Position numbers and translations under genes: made by a program. Of a stretch of DNA of 64,000 nt, positions 26,701-35,979 are shown in pieces. The stretch comes from Mytilus edulis (lineage: Eukaryota > Mollusca > Bivalvia > Mytilida > Mytilidae). The notes beneath the pieces were generated by a model that saw nothing but the letters and a program-made list of their open reading frames with translations, was not told the DNA's origin and ran no database searches. The stretch is from assembly GCF_963676685.1 (NCBI RefSeq), contig NC_092345.1:46521838-46585837 (forward strand). Direction: 5' to 3'. The first letter of the stretch is position 1, and the number at the start of each line of letters is the position of its first letter.

Positions 26701-29700
26701 TGAGTCGGTTCTTTATATAGTACTTTCATTATGTTAAATATGCATTTACGCTGTGAACTAAACTTTCAAAAAAGTAATTAACACATAAGCATTATTCCTG
26801 TAAACTACTTGTAAGTACACTTTTTTTTCAAACTGATATGGTAGCTAATCGTATTCAATAAACTCATCATAGATACCAAGATTAAATTTTGTATTTAAGC
26901 CAGACGCGTGTTTCGTCTATAAAAGACTCATCAGTGACCCTCGAATTCAAATAAGTTAAAAAGGCCAAATAAAGTACGAAGTTGAAGAGCATTGAGGACC
27001 CTTACAGTCCACTCAAAACCTTTGTTATACGAGACATGCTAATGTTAGTTTACTTTTTCTTTATTATTGTACATGTTATAATGGTTATCAAGCCATACCA
27101 TGGCAAAACTATTTCATTGCATTATTCTGCATCGAAAATGGCTTGAAATGTTTTTTGTAACATCCAATTACTAGTAGTATACACTCATTTTCTTGTTCAT
27201 TTACGTAACTAAAATTTACAGAATTTATTAACCGGTTATATATTAAAACTAGTGTATACATATGAGCACATATTTCACTTGAATAATACTCATTTGTTGG
27301 TTTTTGAGTTACGTTCGTCATAAATTACAGGTCACAGTATTGTCTGGTTCAAATATAACAGTAAATTTGACCGGGTCGGATCCAGACATGCATGTAGTGT
27401 TGTCAATCTTAGACCAAGACAAGAATCCTCCTGGCGGGATTTGTGGGAATGAAATATGGTTATTTATACCTGGTATTGGAAATGTAGCAGCAAATGGTCA
27501 AAAGGAACAAGAATTTCTTAAAGCATGGACGTAAGTATCTCATCATTACACCTTTCATTTTTTTCATTAAGTTTATTAAGGCACTTGTTTTCTACATTTT
27601 TTCTACTCCTTATTTCATATATAAAGTTAAATCTTTGTTGTTGGACTTTACAAACCAGACTATTAAGGAAGTAGATTATTTATATTTGTTTTATATTATT
27701 TAATGGTTTTGTACCGACCGAAAGCTCTGGGAAATTGTTTTAACTAGGAAGGTCCCTTGTCAAATTGCAAAATCAAAAGCTCAAAAGTCGAAAATGGTGG
27801 ATTAAAACCTCGTTTTAGAGCTAGCTATACCTTTCACTTATTTGACCATCAGATGAAGTATCCAACTTCTATGGATAGAATTTCATTATCTTGACAACCT
27901 TTTGTTAACAAAACAAACAGTCATAACAGGAACAATGTCAAAAAGATGGGTACAGCAGTAAACGTTGTTTATTTTAATCACTTTTAAAATGATTTAATAT
28001 GTCAACAAAGAACAACAAAATGGCATATAGACAAAACACATTAGCAAAAATAAAAAACAGGAATACAAAATATGACTATATTTTATTGGTGGAATGTATA
28101 AGTACCTAGCCACGACAACAGACTATTGCCAACAATGAACTAAACAGTAAAGGTTATACTTTATAAATAAGACAAATAAAAGAACACTTTAACACGTTAG
28201 CAAGATAACACACTACGTAAAAAACATATTTACTGAACTTCAATACCATCGAGTGTTATTTGTGAAGTTGATACGGAATATTTAAAAAAAGGTCTTCGTA
28301 TCTTCCAAATAGTTTTACATAGTTTGATTATTTCGATTCATAACTGCATTTTAACTATATTACGAAATGTTAAACTTGGTATTTCGATATCCATGCAATA
28401 GCTATAGGGTCATGCGGTATTTACAGACATTATTGATTCGATTTTTTTCAAAAATATTAGTCACAAACTTTTTCTACCAATCAGTGGAGCATACACTTCA
28501 GTGTTATCCAAAATCTTCTCCCCAAAATGGGCCCTTCATGATGACGTGTTTTTATTTATTAACAAAATTTCCTATAAACGATATGATCAAATCAGTTGAG
28601 TTATTGAAGGTAAAATATTCGGATCCTCTATTGTAATTTGAAAAAAAAATACCGTCAAGGAATCATTGGATGTTATTTTTGTTAACTTTTCAACATTTTA
28701 TAAGGTATTTGATATTCATACATTTTTGTCACGATTATCACGATATCAATTTCGGATGGCTCATCTTTGTCTGCATAAACCAACAAATATGTTCATGCGC
28801 CAGGCCAATTCAATGACACACATATACAATTAACGTGTGACGAGAGTTAAAAAATAAATTCATTATCTCTAATTTTAAAGAATCATAAGGATTAAACGCC
28901 ATTTTAAAGGAATTTATTAGTGTATAAACTCGACCAATTCACTCACAAATAAATAAAAAATCAAAACAGTCATATTTATATAAAACAAAATCAAAGAAAT
29001 AAGGTGTATAAGAATAACGTGTCAACTGTAAATCTGGCATACTGGCATGATAATGTTCCATTTGAGCCTACAGTTTATTACTTAATGAATTGTGTAACAC
29101 ACATGTATTAATAATTTCATGTTCCTTTTCTAATCATAAGTGTTTAAATTTAAATGAAAATAGTTTCGGTAGGTATACCCAAATGCGACAGACGGTCCAT
29201 AAGTCGATACAGTTGTTACCCATATGTTTTGCGAGTAACGTTAGCCAAATATTATAAAGAATTGAACTGAAAGTGTTACTTAGTTCTGAACAGTTAAAAA
29301 AACTAAACTAATAAAATTCGGTTAATTCAGAGATTTATTTTTAAGTCAGTTAAGATCTCTTCAGTTTTATCTTCAGATTGTTTAGTAGGTTTTTTTACCT
29401 TTAAAAAAAATACTGAATGGTGTGAAACTTTTTTTATTAAAAGAACTGGAGTCACTGTAATCAAAACGGTCTGAGCAGAACTGAATTAAAACACAAAAAT
29501 ATTTAAAAAAAAACTTTTATCAAGACTATTGATTTTTAGTTTAAGAAATTTTAGATGATGTTAATATCAAAACGAAGTTTTAGACTAAACTTTATCTTCT
29601 TGTAAGAGTGAACGAATAACATTCTTATAAGTATTTATCATCCGTAGCACCAGGCATTTACTTGAAAAAGTTAGAAAATATTTATATATCACTTAAATAA

Positions 29701-32700
29701 ACAGTAAATGTATCTCATAAAATACACAGGTCCAAGTAAAAAGACAACCTTGTGGTTATAAAAACTGTTCTTGTGCGATTATTGTTCGTGAAGGGAACGA
29801 CGCCGTACAAATAGATACCTGCGGGAAGACAACACCAATTATCCAAGAGGTTACGTATTTATCAAACACTTCGACAAAACACATCAGCATCTACCAATCA
29901 GATGACGGATTATTTTTTCACGTGAGTAAACTTTTAGCAGTGTTTTATCATGTTTATAAAAGGTTGAGGTGGATTTATGAACGTTTAGGCCCATCTGTGT
30001 CGGTTCTTTATATATATTTTTTTTCATTATGATAAGAATGCATGTACGATATGAACTAAAATTTCAAAAAATTAACTAACAAATAAGTACTATTTTTGTA
30101 AACTACCAATAAGTACACTTTTCTTAAAATTTTATTTTAGTTCGTATTTAAAACCTTACAGTTTATATATCTGGTTCACTTTTCACAAGAAAAAAATGAA
30201 AAAATAAACAAAAAAACGCTCTTCAGAAATGCGAAAAGAACAAATTTACACATTATTAAAGAACGTTTAATATTTTCTTATTTTAATGTTTATAACACGT
30301 TGACCGGGTCGGATCCAGACATGCATGTGGTGTTGCATTCAATTCTTTTCGTATACGAGACATGCTATTGTCAGTTAAATGTATCTTTAAAATTGTAACG
30401 GTTATCGATCAATATAATGGCGAAATTACTTCAAAAATTTATTCTGCATTGAAAATGGCTTCAAAATTTTTTTCTGTAACATGAAATGACTTTTTTTTGT
30501 AACCAATGTGAACAAGATGGCGGCGATAATGTCAAAATCACTTCGCGTTAATCGTTTTTTTAAGTCAGTTAAGATCTCTTCAGTCTATCTTCAGATTGTT
30601 TAGTAGGTTTTTTTACCTTTAAAAAAAATACTGAATGGTGTGAAACTTTTTTTATTAAAAGAACTGGAGTCACTGTAATCAAAACGGTCTGAGCAGAACT
30701 GAATTAAAACACAAAAATATTTAAAAAAAAACTTTTATCAAGACTATTGATTTTTAGTTTAAGAAATTTTAGATGATGTTAATATCAAAACGAAGTTTTA
30801 GACTAAACTTTATCTTCTTGTAAGGGTGAACGAATAACATTCTTTTAAGTATTTATCATCCGTAGCACCAGGCATTTACTTGAAAAAGTTAGAAAATATT
30901 TATATATCACTTAAATAAACAGTAAATGTATCTCATAAAATACACAGGTCCAAGTAAAATGACAACCTTGTGGTTATAAAAACTGTTCTTGTGCGATTAT
31001 TGTTCGTGAAGGGAACGACGCCGTACAAATAGATACCTGCGGGAAGACAACACCAATTATCCAAGAGGTTACGTATTTATCAAACACTTCGACAAAACAC
31101 ATCAGCATCTACCAATCAGATGACGGATTATTTTTTCACGTGAGTAAACTTTTAGCAGTGTTTTATCATGTTTATAAAAGGTTGAGGGGGATTTATGAAC
31201 GTTTATGCCCATCTATGTCGGTTCTTTATATATATTTTTTTCATTATGATAAGTATGCATGTACGATATGAACTAAAATTTCAAAAAATTAACTAACAAA
31301 CAAGTACTATTTTTGTAAACTACCAATAAGTACACTTTTCTTAAAATTTTATTTTAGTTGATCGTATTTAAAACCTTACAGTTTATATATCTGGTTCACT
31401 TTTCACAAGAAAAAAATGAAAAAATAAACAAAAAAACGCTCTTCAGAAATGCGAAAAGAACAAATTTACACATTATTAAAGTACGTTTAATATTTACTTA
31501 TTTTAATGTTTATAACACGTTGACCGGGTCGGATCCATACATGCATGTGGTGTTGCATTCAATTCTTTACGTATACGAGACATGCTATTGTCAGTTCAAT
31601 GTATCTTTAAAATTGTAACGGTTATCGATCAATATAATGGCGAAATTACTTCAAAAATTTATTCTGCATTGAAAATGGCTTCAAATTTTTTTTCTGTAAC
31701 ATGAAATGACTATATACACACTCATTTCCTGTTAATTTAACGGAAATTGACAGAATGCATTACTCGTTATATATATATAAAAAATAAAAACAAATGCTTC
31801 ATAAGCAGTATACATCTGAGAACATATTTCACTTGAATAATGCTCTTTTGGATTACTTTCATAATACATTACAGTCACAGTTATGTCTTGTTCCAATATA
31901 ACAGTAAATTTGACCGGGTCGGATCTAGACATGCATGTGGTATTGTCGATCTTAGACCAAGACAAGAATTCTCCTGGTGGGATTTGTGGGAAGGAAACAT
32001 GGTTTTATGTACCTGGTATTGGTAATATAGCATCAAATGGTCAAAAGGAGCCAGAGTTCTTTGAAACATGGACGTAAGAATAAATCATTACATCTTGCAT
32101 TTGTACCATTAAGTTTATTATGCCACTTTTTTATTTTCTCTACATTTTTTATACATTAACCCTATATCTCATACAAAAAGATTTAAAATTGTTGCTGAAT
32201 ATTAAAAAGCAAATAATGATGGACCTAGAATTTCTGGATTTTTTTTATTATTTCCACATGGTTTTATACCAACCGAGCAAGACCTTCGTGTGTAGTCAAG
32301 GGTCGTTAATTTTTTTTTTTTGTTAGATGTTAATACACATAATATTTTCATATTATTGTATTTTAGCTGAAAGAGTAGCAAACCCATTCTTCCCCTTAAA
32401 ATTCTTAAATCACAAATGTTTGAATTGTCCATGTTTTCTACCAAAAACATGTTGTTAGCAATTAAATATGTCAGTCTTGCGCATTTATTTTTTTAATTTC
32501 GTCTTAGATTTTAGCATAAGGGCTTCAAACTTTACAAACTTCCGCTAAAAAAAATTCAGACTTTGCATTTATATTCAGATATAAGCCTAAGCTTTACACG
32601 GAAAGATATTTACCAAAGACACTATGAATTTGTATAAAAAAATCGTTTATGTTAAGGCCTGCGCTCATTTTAACATTGTCCAAAAACTATGCGTGAAAGG

Positions 32701-35102
32701 CCCTTCTAGGTTTCGACTCCCGTTTCAATGACATCACATTGACCTGTGACCAATCTAAACAAAAATAACCTTGGTAATCAGTTTGTGTCATCTGGTCCAC
32801 TTTTCACAAGAAAAAAATGAAAAAATAAACAAAAAAAACGCTCTTAAAGCTCTATCAAACTCCAGCTTAATGTAAGTCAACAATGTTCGTCAAAATATCC
32901 CTTTATAATTGAAAACTAGAAACATGTTTAAAATACACATGTTTCTGGAAATCCTTTAACAAAACAAAACGTTAACTTTCAAATTCATTTATCAAATATC
33001 TTTCCTCAGAAATGCGAAAAGAACAAATTTACTCATAATTTAAGTACGTTTAATATTTTCTTATTTTAATGGTTATTTGTATACCCTGTCTCAGACATAC
33101 ACGTATCGTTTGTTTGTCCAGTTTTATCCTTATATTACCTACTCCCAATGATGGTGTTTGTCCTTCATAATAATTAAAAGAACTTTCCTTAATTTTTAAT
33201 TTTCAGTATATTAAAAAAAATCACATCATTCGTTATTTTTTTCTATTAAGTAAGAAGCTACATTGTATTCGTAGTAAGTCGGTTTGAGATAACAAACACT
33301 ACAGAATAACGACAGTAACTTATGTCTACAAAACACAAAACATCTAAAGCTATAATTTGAGCAAACACAAACCCCTACTAAGAAGAATAAGTGGCATTGC
33401 TCATGTCAGCAAAAAAATTCAAAACTCCCAGGAAATTTAAAAACCAAAAGTCCCTTTTCAAATGGCAAAAGCAAAATATCAAACACATAAAACGAATAGA
33501 TAACGGTCATATTTCTGACCTGGTACAGGTATTTCTTCATTCAGAACATGGTGAACTAAATCAAGTTTTAAAGCAAGCCAAAACTTCCAATTGTAAATGA
33601 ACTGATAAGATTTTTTTTCGATGATGTCGTATTCGAGAAAAAGAAGATGTGATTGTGGGTAAGACAATTGGAAACAACGGTCAATCAACTCGCAATGGCG
33701 TCTGTATATTCTTAAAACGATGGGATCAATTTAACCACTTGAAACTTTTTTAATGGTTGTAAGCCGCCATAAAAAAATCAAAAATCATGATAAGCTCTGG
33801 AAAATTGTATTATCTTCAAGTAATGGGAACTCAAATCGAAAAGGTCCTTTCTAAATGGCAAAATGAAATGCTTAACCACATCAAACAAATGGTGACAACC
33901 GTCATATTCCTGACTTAGTACAGGCCTTTCCTTATGTCAAAAATGGTGGATTAAAACATCATTTTTAGCTAGCTAACTTGTGTGACAGTCGCATACAATA
34001 CCATTTTATTGTTAACAAATTGTGAACAAAACAAACAGACATAATAGGTGAAATTGTCAAAAATAGTGGTACAGTAGTCAACGTTGTTTAACTTAATCAC
34101 AATAAAACAAACAAATATGTCAACAAAGAAAAACAAAATGACATATAGGCAAAGCATATAAGCAAAAAAAAAACACAAAATTTTTGCGGATGCAAATATT
34201 ATTTAGATTAGTTGTTTTGCAATGCATAGTTGATCTACAACAAAGCATTTGTTCACAATTTACACATTTTCATTTCCCACTTTCTACCAAACTTGATAGA
34301 AAAACACTATGACCAGTCTGACAATATTTTATGTTCATAAACGTATGTGTAGGGATTGTGAAATGACAACAGCAACCCAAAATTAATAGGCCTTTCCTTA
34401 TGTCAAAAATGGTGGATTAAAACATCATTTTTAGCTAGCTAGCTTGTGTGACAGTCGCATACAATACCATTTTATTGTTAACAAATTGTGAACAAAACAA
34501 ACAGACATAATAGGTGAAATTGTCGAAAATAGTGGTACAGTAGTCAACGTTGTTTAACTTAATCACAATAAAACAAACAAATATGTCAACAAAGAAAAAC
34601 AAAATGACATATAGGCAAAGCATATAAGCAAAAAAAAAAACACAAAATTTTTGCGGATGCAAATATTATTTAGATTAGTTGTTTTGCAATGCATAGTTGA
34701 TCTACAACAAAGCATTTGTTCACAATTTACACATTTTCATTTCCCACTTTCTACCAAACTTGATAGAAAAACACTATGACCAGTCTGACAATATTTTATG
34801 TTCATAAACGTATGTGTAGGGATTGTGAAATGACAACAGCAACCCAAAATTAATGAAATTATTCTACGAATGCAGTTGGGTATATATTCTATGAATGTAG
34901 TTGGGTGAATAAAAATATCTTTTTAAGGTGAAAGGCCATACTATCTATTGTAACCGAATGTAGTTTTCTTTTCAAATTTCTAATTTCAGTCTACCACAGA
35001 ATGCAAGCATGTTCAAAACTGGTATTTCTTTTGATCATAATAACAGATATCGGATATTGTAAATGTGAAGGATCGAGACTATCTTGTGGAACTATCATAT
35101 AG
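11579..35102 (+). CDS. Gene B: secreted protein with two Ly6/uPAR domains, an Ig-like exon and a VWD tail
   Basis: The exon chain is 11579-11708, 12159-12230, 13034-13187, 17078-17172, 18730-18804, 19357-19420, 20285-20535, 21809-21892, 22419-22539, 23357-23547, 24035-24105, 25131-25197, 26435-26626, 27331-27530 and 34990-35102. All junctions are AG/GT and all phases agree. It gives about 612 residues: signal peptide end (1-18), three-finger domain 1 (20-118), three-finger domain 2 (about 125-197), Ig-like segment (198-285), linker (286-412), VWD-like domain (413-589). In the final exon the frame shifts and stops at 35060-35062, short of the ancestral stop at 35100-35102. The start codon exon was not found. 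An extracellular adhesion or recognition role is inference. AATAAA signals lie at 35105 and 35119. Whether it still makes a working protein is open, given the damaged 3' end. Confidence 0.72.
12159..12230 (+). CDS. Gene B exon: Ly6 domain 1, middle
   Basis: The 24-codon exon lies between TTTTACAG and AAT|GTAAGT, phase 0 at both ends. It starts DCFVDKF and ends YYSLGCLHKN, matching the central 'C...GC' strands of uPAR/Ly6 domains. Confidence 0.78.
12516..12810. repeat. Dispersed repeat in gene B intron
   Basis: It starts GATGTGGCATGATTG, continues GAGACAACTCTCCAC and AGGTCACCGTATGGCC, and ends AGGCTCCTGACCTGGGACAG, a motif chain I recall from many mussel loci. Related pieces occur at 13250-13350 (inverted), 17600-17860, 19515-19610 and 37885-37990. 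Confidence 0.6.
13034..13187 (+). CDS. Gene B exon: Ly6 domain 1, Cys-rich end
   Basis: The exon has 154 nt, phase 0 in and phase 1 out. It begins QCPGTTAIGKRSNES and ends CRACCHEKPICNSDN, the CC...CN signature that closes three-finger domains. A decayed duplicate sits 252 bp downstream. Confidence 0.8.
13440..13593 (+). pseudogene. Decayed duplicate of Ly6 exon with premature TGA
   Basis: It has the same length (154 nt) and phases as 13034-13187, with acceptor TACGTAG and donor G|GTGATT still present. The frame keeps the key cysteines (VCHACCNGKAICNVDNVC), but codon 4 is TGA where the intact copy has GGA. Inclusion would end the protein in domain 1. It is either a dead exon or a regulated poison exon. 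Confidence 0.75.
13721..15656. mobile_element. Fold-back element with internal about 193-bp tandem units
   Basis: The left end AGGGACGGTGCATTATTTAT and the right end (inverse AGGGACGGTGCAATATTTAT) are long inverted repeats that continue through AAGCAGGGGGACCGGTGCAA and inward to about 14160 and 15180. Between them are four or so direct units of about 191-193 bp (anchor GCTAGAATTTGCA at 14263, 14456, 14649, 14840), followed by an inverted unit from about 15010. No coding frame is seen. No clear target duplication is visible at AGGGACGG. It sits in the intron after the Ly6 exon pair. Confidence 0.75.
17078..17172 (+). CDS. Gene B exon: Ly6 domain 2, start
   Basis: The acceptor is TATACAG and the donor CAA|GTATGT; it enters in phase 1, completing a Glu codon. 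It encodes HICFHCAQVEHPGKC and ends ITLCGQGQ, the CxxC and C...C opening of a second three-finger domain. Confidence 0.8.
18730..18804 (+). CDS. Gene B exon: Ly6 domain 2, middle
   Basis: The 25-codon exon lies between TTTGCAG and GAC|GTAAGA. It begins SCKVVQYIN and ends YSSGCEERD, parallel to the middle exon of domain 1, so both domains share the same exon layout. Confidence 0.8.
18933..18959. repeat. Perfect 12-bp hairpin in intron
   Basis: ATTGCGAAGTCA, a 3-nt loop CAT, then its exact inverse. It is isolated in AT-rich intron sequence and its function is unknown. Confidence 0.6.
19357..19420 (+). CDS. Gene B exon: Ly6 domain 2, Cys-rich end
   Basis: The acceptor is TTTTCAG and the donor C|GTACGT. 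It encodes ECNLLNDSTECCDSDFCNDN, a textbook CC...CN ending of an Ly6/uPAR domain. It leaves in phase 1 into the Ig-like exon. Confidence 0.82.
20285..20535 (+). CDS. Gene B exon: Ig-like segment
   Basis: The 251-nt exon lies between TTTTAG and ATG|GTATAT. It reads PCKVRLNDNPVLSIPY, then VKFNCTF and YKVSWTVDG, a Cys...Trp spacing like the B and C strands of an Ig-like fold, and ends NLNGNLNKM. The second Cys of the fold would come from the next exon (LRCKVEP). Confidence 0.8.
20585..20878. mobile_element. MITE with AGGTGTAACACCACC ends
   Basis: AGGTGTAACACCACC at 20585 and its near inverse GGTGGTATTACACCT at 20864-20878 frame about 294 bp with no coding frame. It starts 49 bp after a gene B splice donor. 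Confidence 0.65.
20960..21300. repeat. Degenerate dispersed repeat in intron
   Basis: The stretch has GGTTGTCATTTTAGTG and CTAGATTCAACCCACC, resembling the family at 4975-5170. A T-rich open frame here (21039-21287) has no exon signals and is not called. Confidence 0.35.
21809..21892 (+). CDS. Gene B exon: linker after Ig-like segment
   Basis: The 28-codon exon is phase 0 at both ends with donor AAG|GTAAAT. It reads LRCKVEPQCSIGDPLPGSHS and ends GYWVGIK. The acceptor AATTTAAG has a weak pyrimidine tract, but the phase and Cys content fit. Confidence 0.68.
22419..22539 (+). CDS. Gene B exon: beta-rich linker
   Basis: The acceptor is TTCTGTAG and the donor ACA G|GTATTT. It reads ISPQRIYHTVEQNITLVST and ends LYVGPQIEST, phase 0 in and 1 out. 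One N-glycosylation sequon is present. Confidence 0.76.
23357..23547 (+). CDS. Gene B exon: linker before VWD domain
   Basis: The acceptor is TATTTCAG and the donor GGA|GTAAGT. It reads GQNSTPCKYPFEWDPFTRKY and ends NYNLPIVQIG. In VWDE-like proteins a hydrophobic strand of this kind directly precedes the VWD domain (family knowledge, from memory). Confidence 0.78.
24035..24105 (+). CDS. Gene B exon: start of VWD domain
   Basis: The 71-nt exon begins after TTTTCAAAG (phase 0) and ends at AACTC|GTAAGC (phase 2), reading SYASHDVFHRCELKEGHVNV and then FDNS. It joins in frame to TLDASAYSYLELYK, giving the usual VWD spacing between the FDG-like motif and the VLY-like strand. The acceptor is weak, so this is less certain than its neighbours. 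Confidence 0.6.
24720..24800. repeat. Short retroelement tail fragment
   Basis: GGCTCTTTGACATACATCCC and CCATTTCCATTCTCAATTTT match the terminal motif of the retroelement tails at 50.3, 54.9 and 59.65 kb. It lies just outside the left border of the region shared with position 1 onward. Confidence 0.5.
25131..25197 (+). CDS. Gene B exon (VWD strand YLELYK) with shifted acceptor
   Basis: It reads TLDASAYSYLELYK onward and ends GAG|GTAAGT. Compared with gene A, 4 nt are replaced by 71 nt (25061-25131) that end in a strong pyrimidine tract and AATAG. The old acceptor (exon from 25052) would now lead into in-frame TAA and TAG. The new one keeps phase and drops only KIDE. Confidence 0.78.
25394..26171 (-). 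mobile_element. Retroelement insertion with reverse-transcriptase relic in gene B intron
   Basis: The gene A intron has nothing here, so this about 770-bp block inserted after the duplication or was lost from A. On the minus strand about 26165-25720 reads an RT-tail-like sequence with YLDLHLEIYNDGRLKTKLYD and FSFPIVNFPF, then after a frameshift RYSRACISYHDFLDRG and LKSSLRKFYGRHHELVGRYG. The YLDLHL and thumb-like order recalls Penelope-like elements (from memory). The left part (25394-25680) is a 3' tail shared with 35490-35720 and 40190-40510. Frameshifts show it is dead. Confidence 0.7.
26435..26626 (+). CDS. Gene B exon (Cys-rich part of VWD domain)
   Basis: Same length, phase and borders as 784-975, with an identical protein segment from VQVKRQPCG to DDGLFFR; the few base differences (for example GCAATC to GCGATT) are silent. 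Confidence 0.85.
27331..27530 (+). CDS. Gene B exon (VWD domain, GGICGN motif)
   Basis: This 200-nt twin of 1680-1879 has two visible replacements (NETW to NEIW, EPEF to EQEF). It leaves in phase 2, which fits the terminal exon at 34990 directly, skipping the decayed exons between. Confidence 0.82.
29730..29921 (+). CDS. Extra copy of Cys-rich VWD exon, frame intact
   Basis: 192 nt, phase 0/0, with ACACAG acceptor and GTGAGT donor. It is open throughout, with replacements against the main copy (for example PCGYKNCSCA, TCGKTTP, FFH at the end). It could be spliced in frame, but no intact partner exon follows it, so use as a real exon is doubtful. Confidence 0.5.
30300..30338 (+). pseudogene. 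Stub of GGICGN exon in unit 1
   Basis: TTGACCGGGTCGGATCCAGA and the following codons match the middle of exon 1680-1879 (LTGSDPDMHVVL), but both ends are missing. A second stub, with one more replacement, is at 31520-31558. Confidence 0.75.
30560..31710 (+). repeat. Tandem duplication of a VWD exon block, unit 2
   Basis: Near-identical to 29341-30490 (offset about 1218). Its Cys-rich exon carries a stop, so the unit began to decay after duplicating. Confidence 0.85.
30948..31139 (+). pseudogene. Extra copy of Cys-rich VWD exon with TGA
   Basis: Same borders and length as 29730-29921, but AGA at codon 5 is TGA, an A-to-T change. The rest is nearly unchanged, so the lesion looks recent. Confidence 0.8.
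31875..32073 (+). pseudogene. Extra copy of GGICGN exon with 1-nt loss at its start
   Basis: 199 nt against 200 in the intact copies: the first G after ACAG is gone, so a phase-0 junction would shift the frame and soon hit TAA. The rest reads normally in the old frame (SNITVNLTGSD, GGICGKETW, EFFETWT) and keeps GTAAGA as donor. Confidence 0.75.
33390..33790. repeat. Dispersed repeat and retroelement fragment
   Basis: 33400-33560 belongs to the 'AAATGGCAAAAGCAAAATATC ... CTGACCTGGTACAGG' family seen also at 33.8, 37.0 and 38.2 kb. 33660-33740 (GTCAATCAACTCGCAATGGC) matches the retroelement tail at 25.75 kb. No gene is seen. Confidence 0.5.
33922..34853. repeat. Near-perfect 466-bp tandem duplication
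   Basis: AGGCCTTTCCTTATGTCAAA recurs at 33922 and 34388, and the units run in step to ACCCAAAATTAATG, with only a few differences. It lies in the gene B intron just before the terminal exon; a related single unit lies in the gene A intron. Confidence 0.85.
34990..35102 (+). CDS. Gene B terminal exon, frameshifted by an 8-nt deletion
   Basis: The acceptor ATTTCAG and the start LPQNASMFKTGISFD match gene A. Loss of 8 nt between two AACAG copies then shifts the frame to a TAA at 35060-35062. The ancestral stop would be 35100-35102. The lost part holds the CKC and final Cys of the domain. Confidence 0.75.
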
Positions 35103-35489
35103 CAAATAAAACTGAATGAATAAAATATAGCTACACTTTTTATGGTCAAGTTACAGAAAAATGGCTCACATATTTTGTTTTGCATATAACTGCCTTAAGT
35201 TAATTTTGAACAAAGAAATTAAAAAAAGTGAACCTTTGTATGCAAATGGGTGAAAAAGTTTGTCAAAATTCATTGAATATGTATACTGGAATGTCTGCAT
35301 GTCCGTTTTCTTTCTTTCTACGACATAAAACAAAACATGAAGTGTTTATGTTTTATGCAGATAAATTAACCCGATGATCCAAAACATTTGCTGCTCAACA
35401 ATCATACCAACAATGAAAGTAAAGAGCTCATGCTATGATTTGCCTGCATGATTATTTTTGATTTACTTGCATTCAAAACAGATAATAAA

Positions 35490-35725
35490 AAAGGGGGAGA
35501 AAGATAACAGAGGGACAGGCAAACTCATAAATTGAAAATAAACTGATAACGCCATAGCTAAAAAAGAAAACGACAAACAGACAAATAATAGAACACAATA
35601 CACAGCATAAAAAACTAAAGACTAAGCGAAACGAACCCCACCAAAAACTGGGGGTAGGGTTGATCTCATGTGCTAAGGAATGGTAACCAGATCCTGCTCC
35701 ACATGTTGCACCCATCGTGAATTGT
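35490..35725 (-). mobile_element. Retroelement 3' tail fragment downstream of gene B
   Basis: It runs from AACAGAGGGACAGGCAAACT through CGAACCCCACCAAAAAC to CAGATCCTGCTCC, the same tail as 25400-25640. It interrupts the stretch that matches the region after gene A (near 4340-4560). Confidence 0.6.
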
Positions 35726-35979
35726 TAGCGCGTAAAAGATGTGTCTGTATATTCATATTTGAAATAAATGTTAAGAAATGAATTTGAAACTGCATCAAAG
35801 TTAAGAGAAATTACATAGTTTATGTAAATAAGCGTTTGCTTGTCAATTGTTTTAATTCATGGTCTAACAAATGAACGGACGAGAAACACAGGATAATTAG
35901 GTAAATATACGGGAGTCAAAAAGTGAGACATGGGTATTTATATACTTTTAACTTTGTAATTTCGTGTATGTACGAACTT

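Larger units (their letters stand above)
24830..28770. repeat. Paralogue of window positions 1 to about 3090
   Basis: Position 24830 lines up with position 1, and similarity runs through exons and introns to about 28770, interrupted by the insertions at 25061-25131 and 25394-26171. Identity by eye is well above 95% in most blocks. The left border of the duplication is unknown, because the partner runs off the window. Confidence 0.85.
29341..30490 (+). repeat. Tandem duplication of a VWD exon block, unit 1
   Basis: From TTAAGTCAGTTAAGATCTC to ATGAAATGAC, about 1.15 kb, repeated almost exactly at 30560-31710 with about 68 bp of other sequence between. It holds one complete Cys-rich exon and a stub of the following exon. 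Confidence 0.85.
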
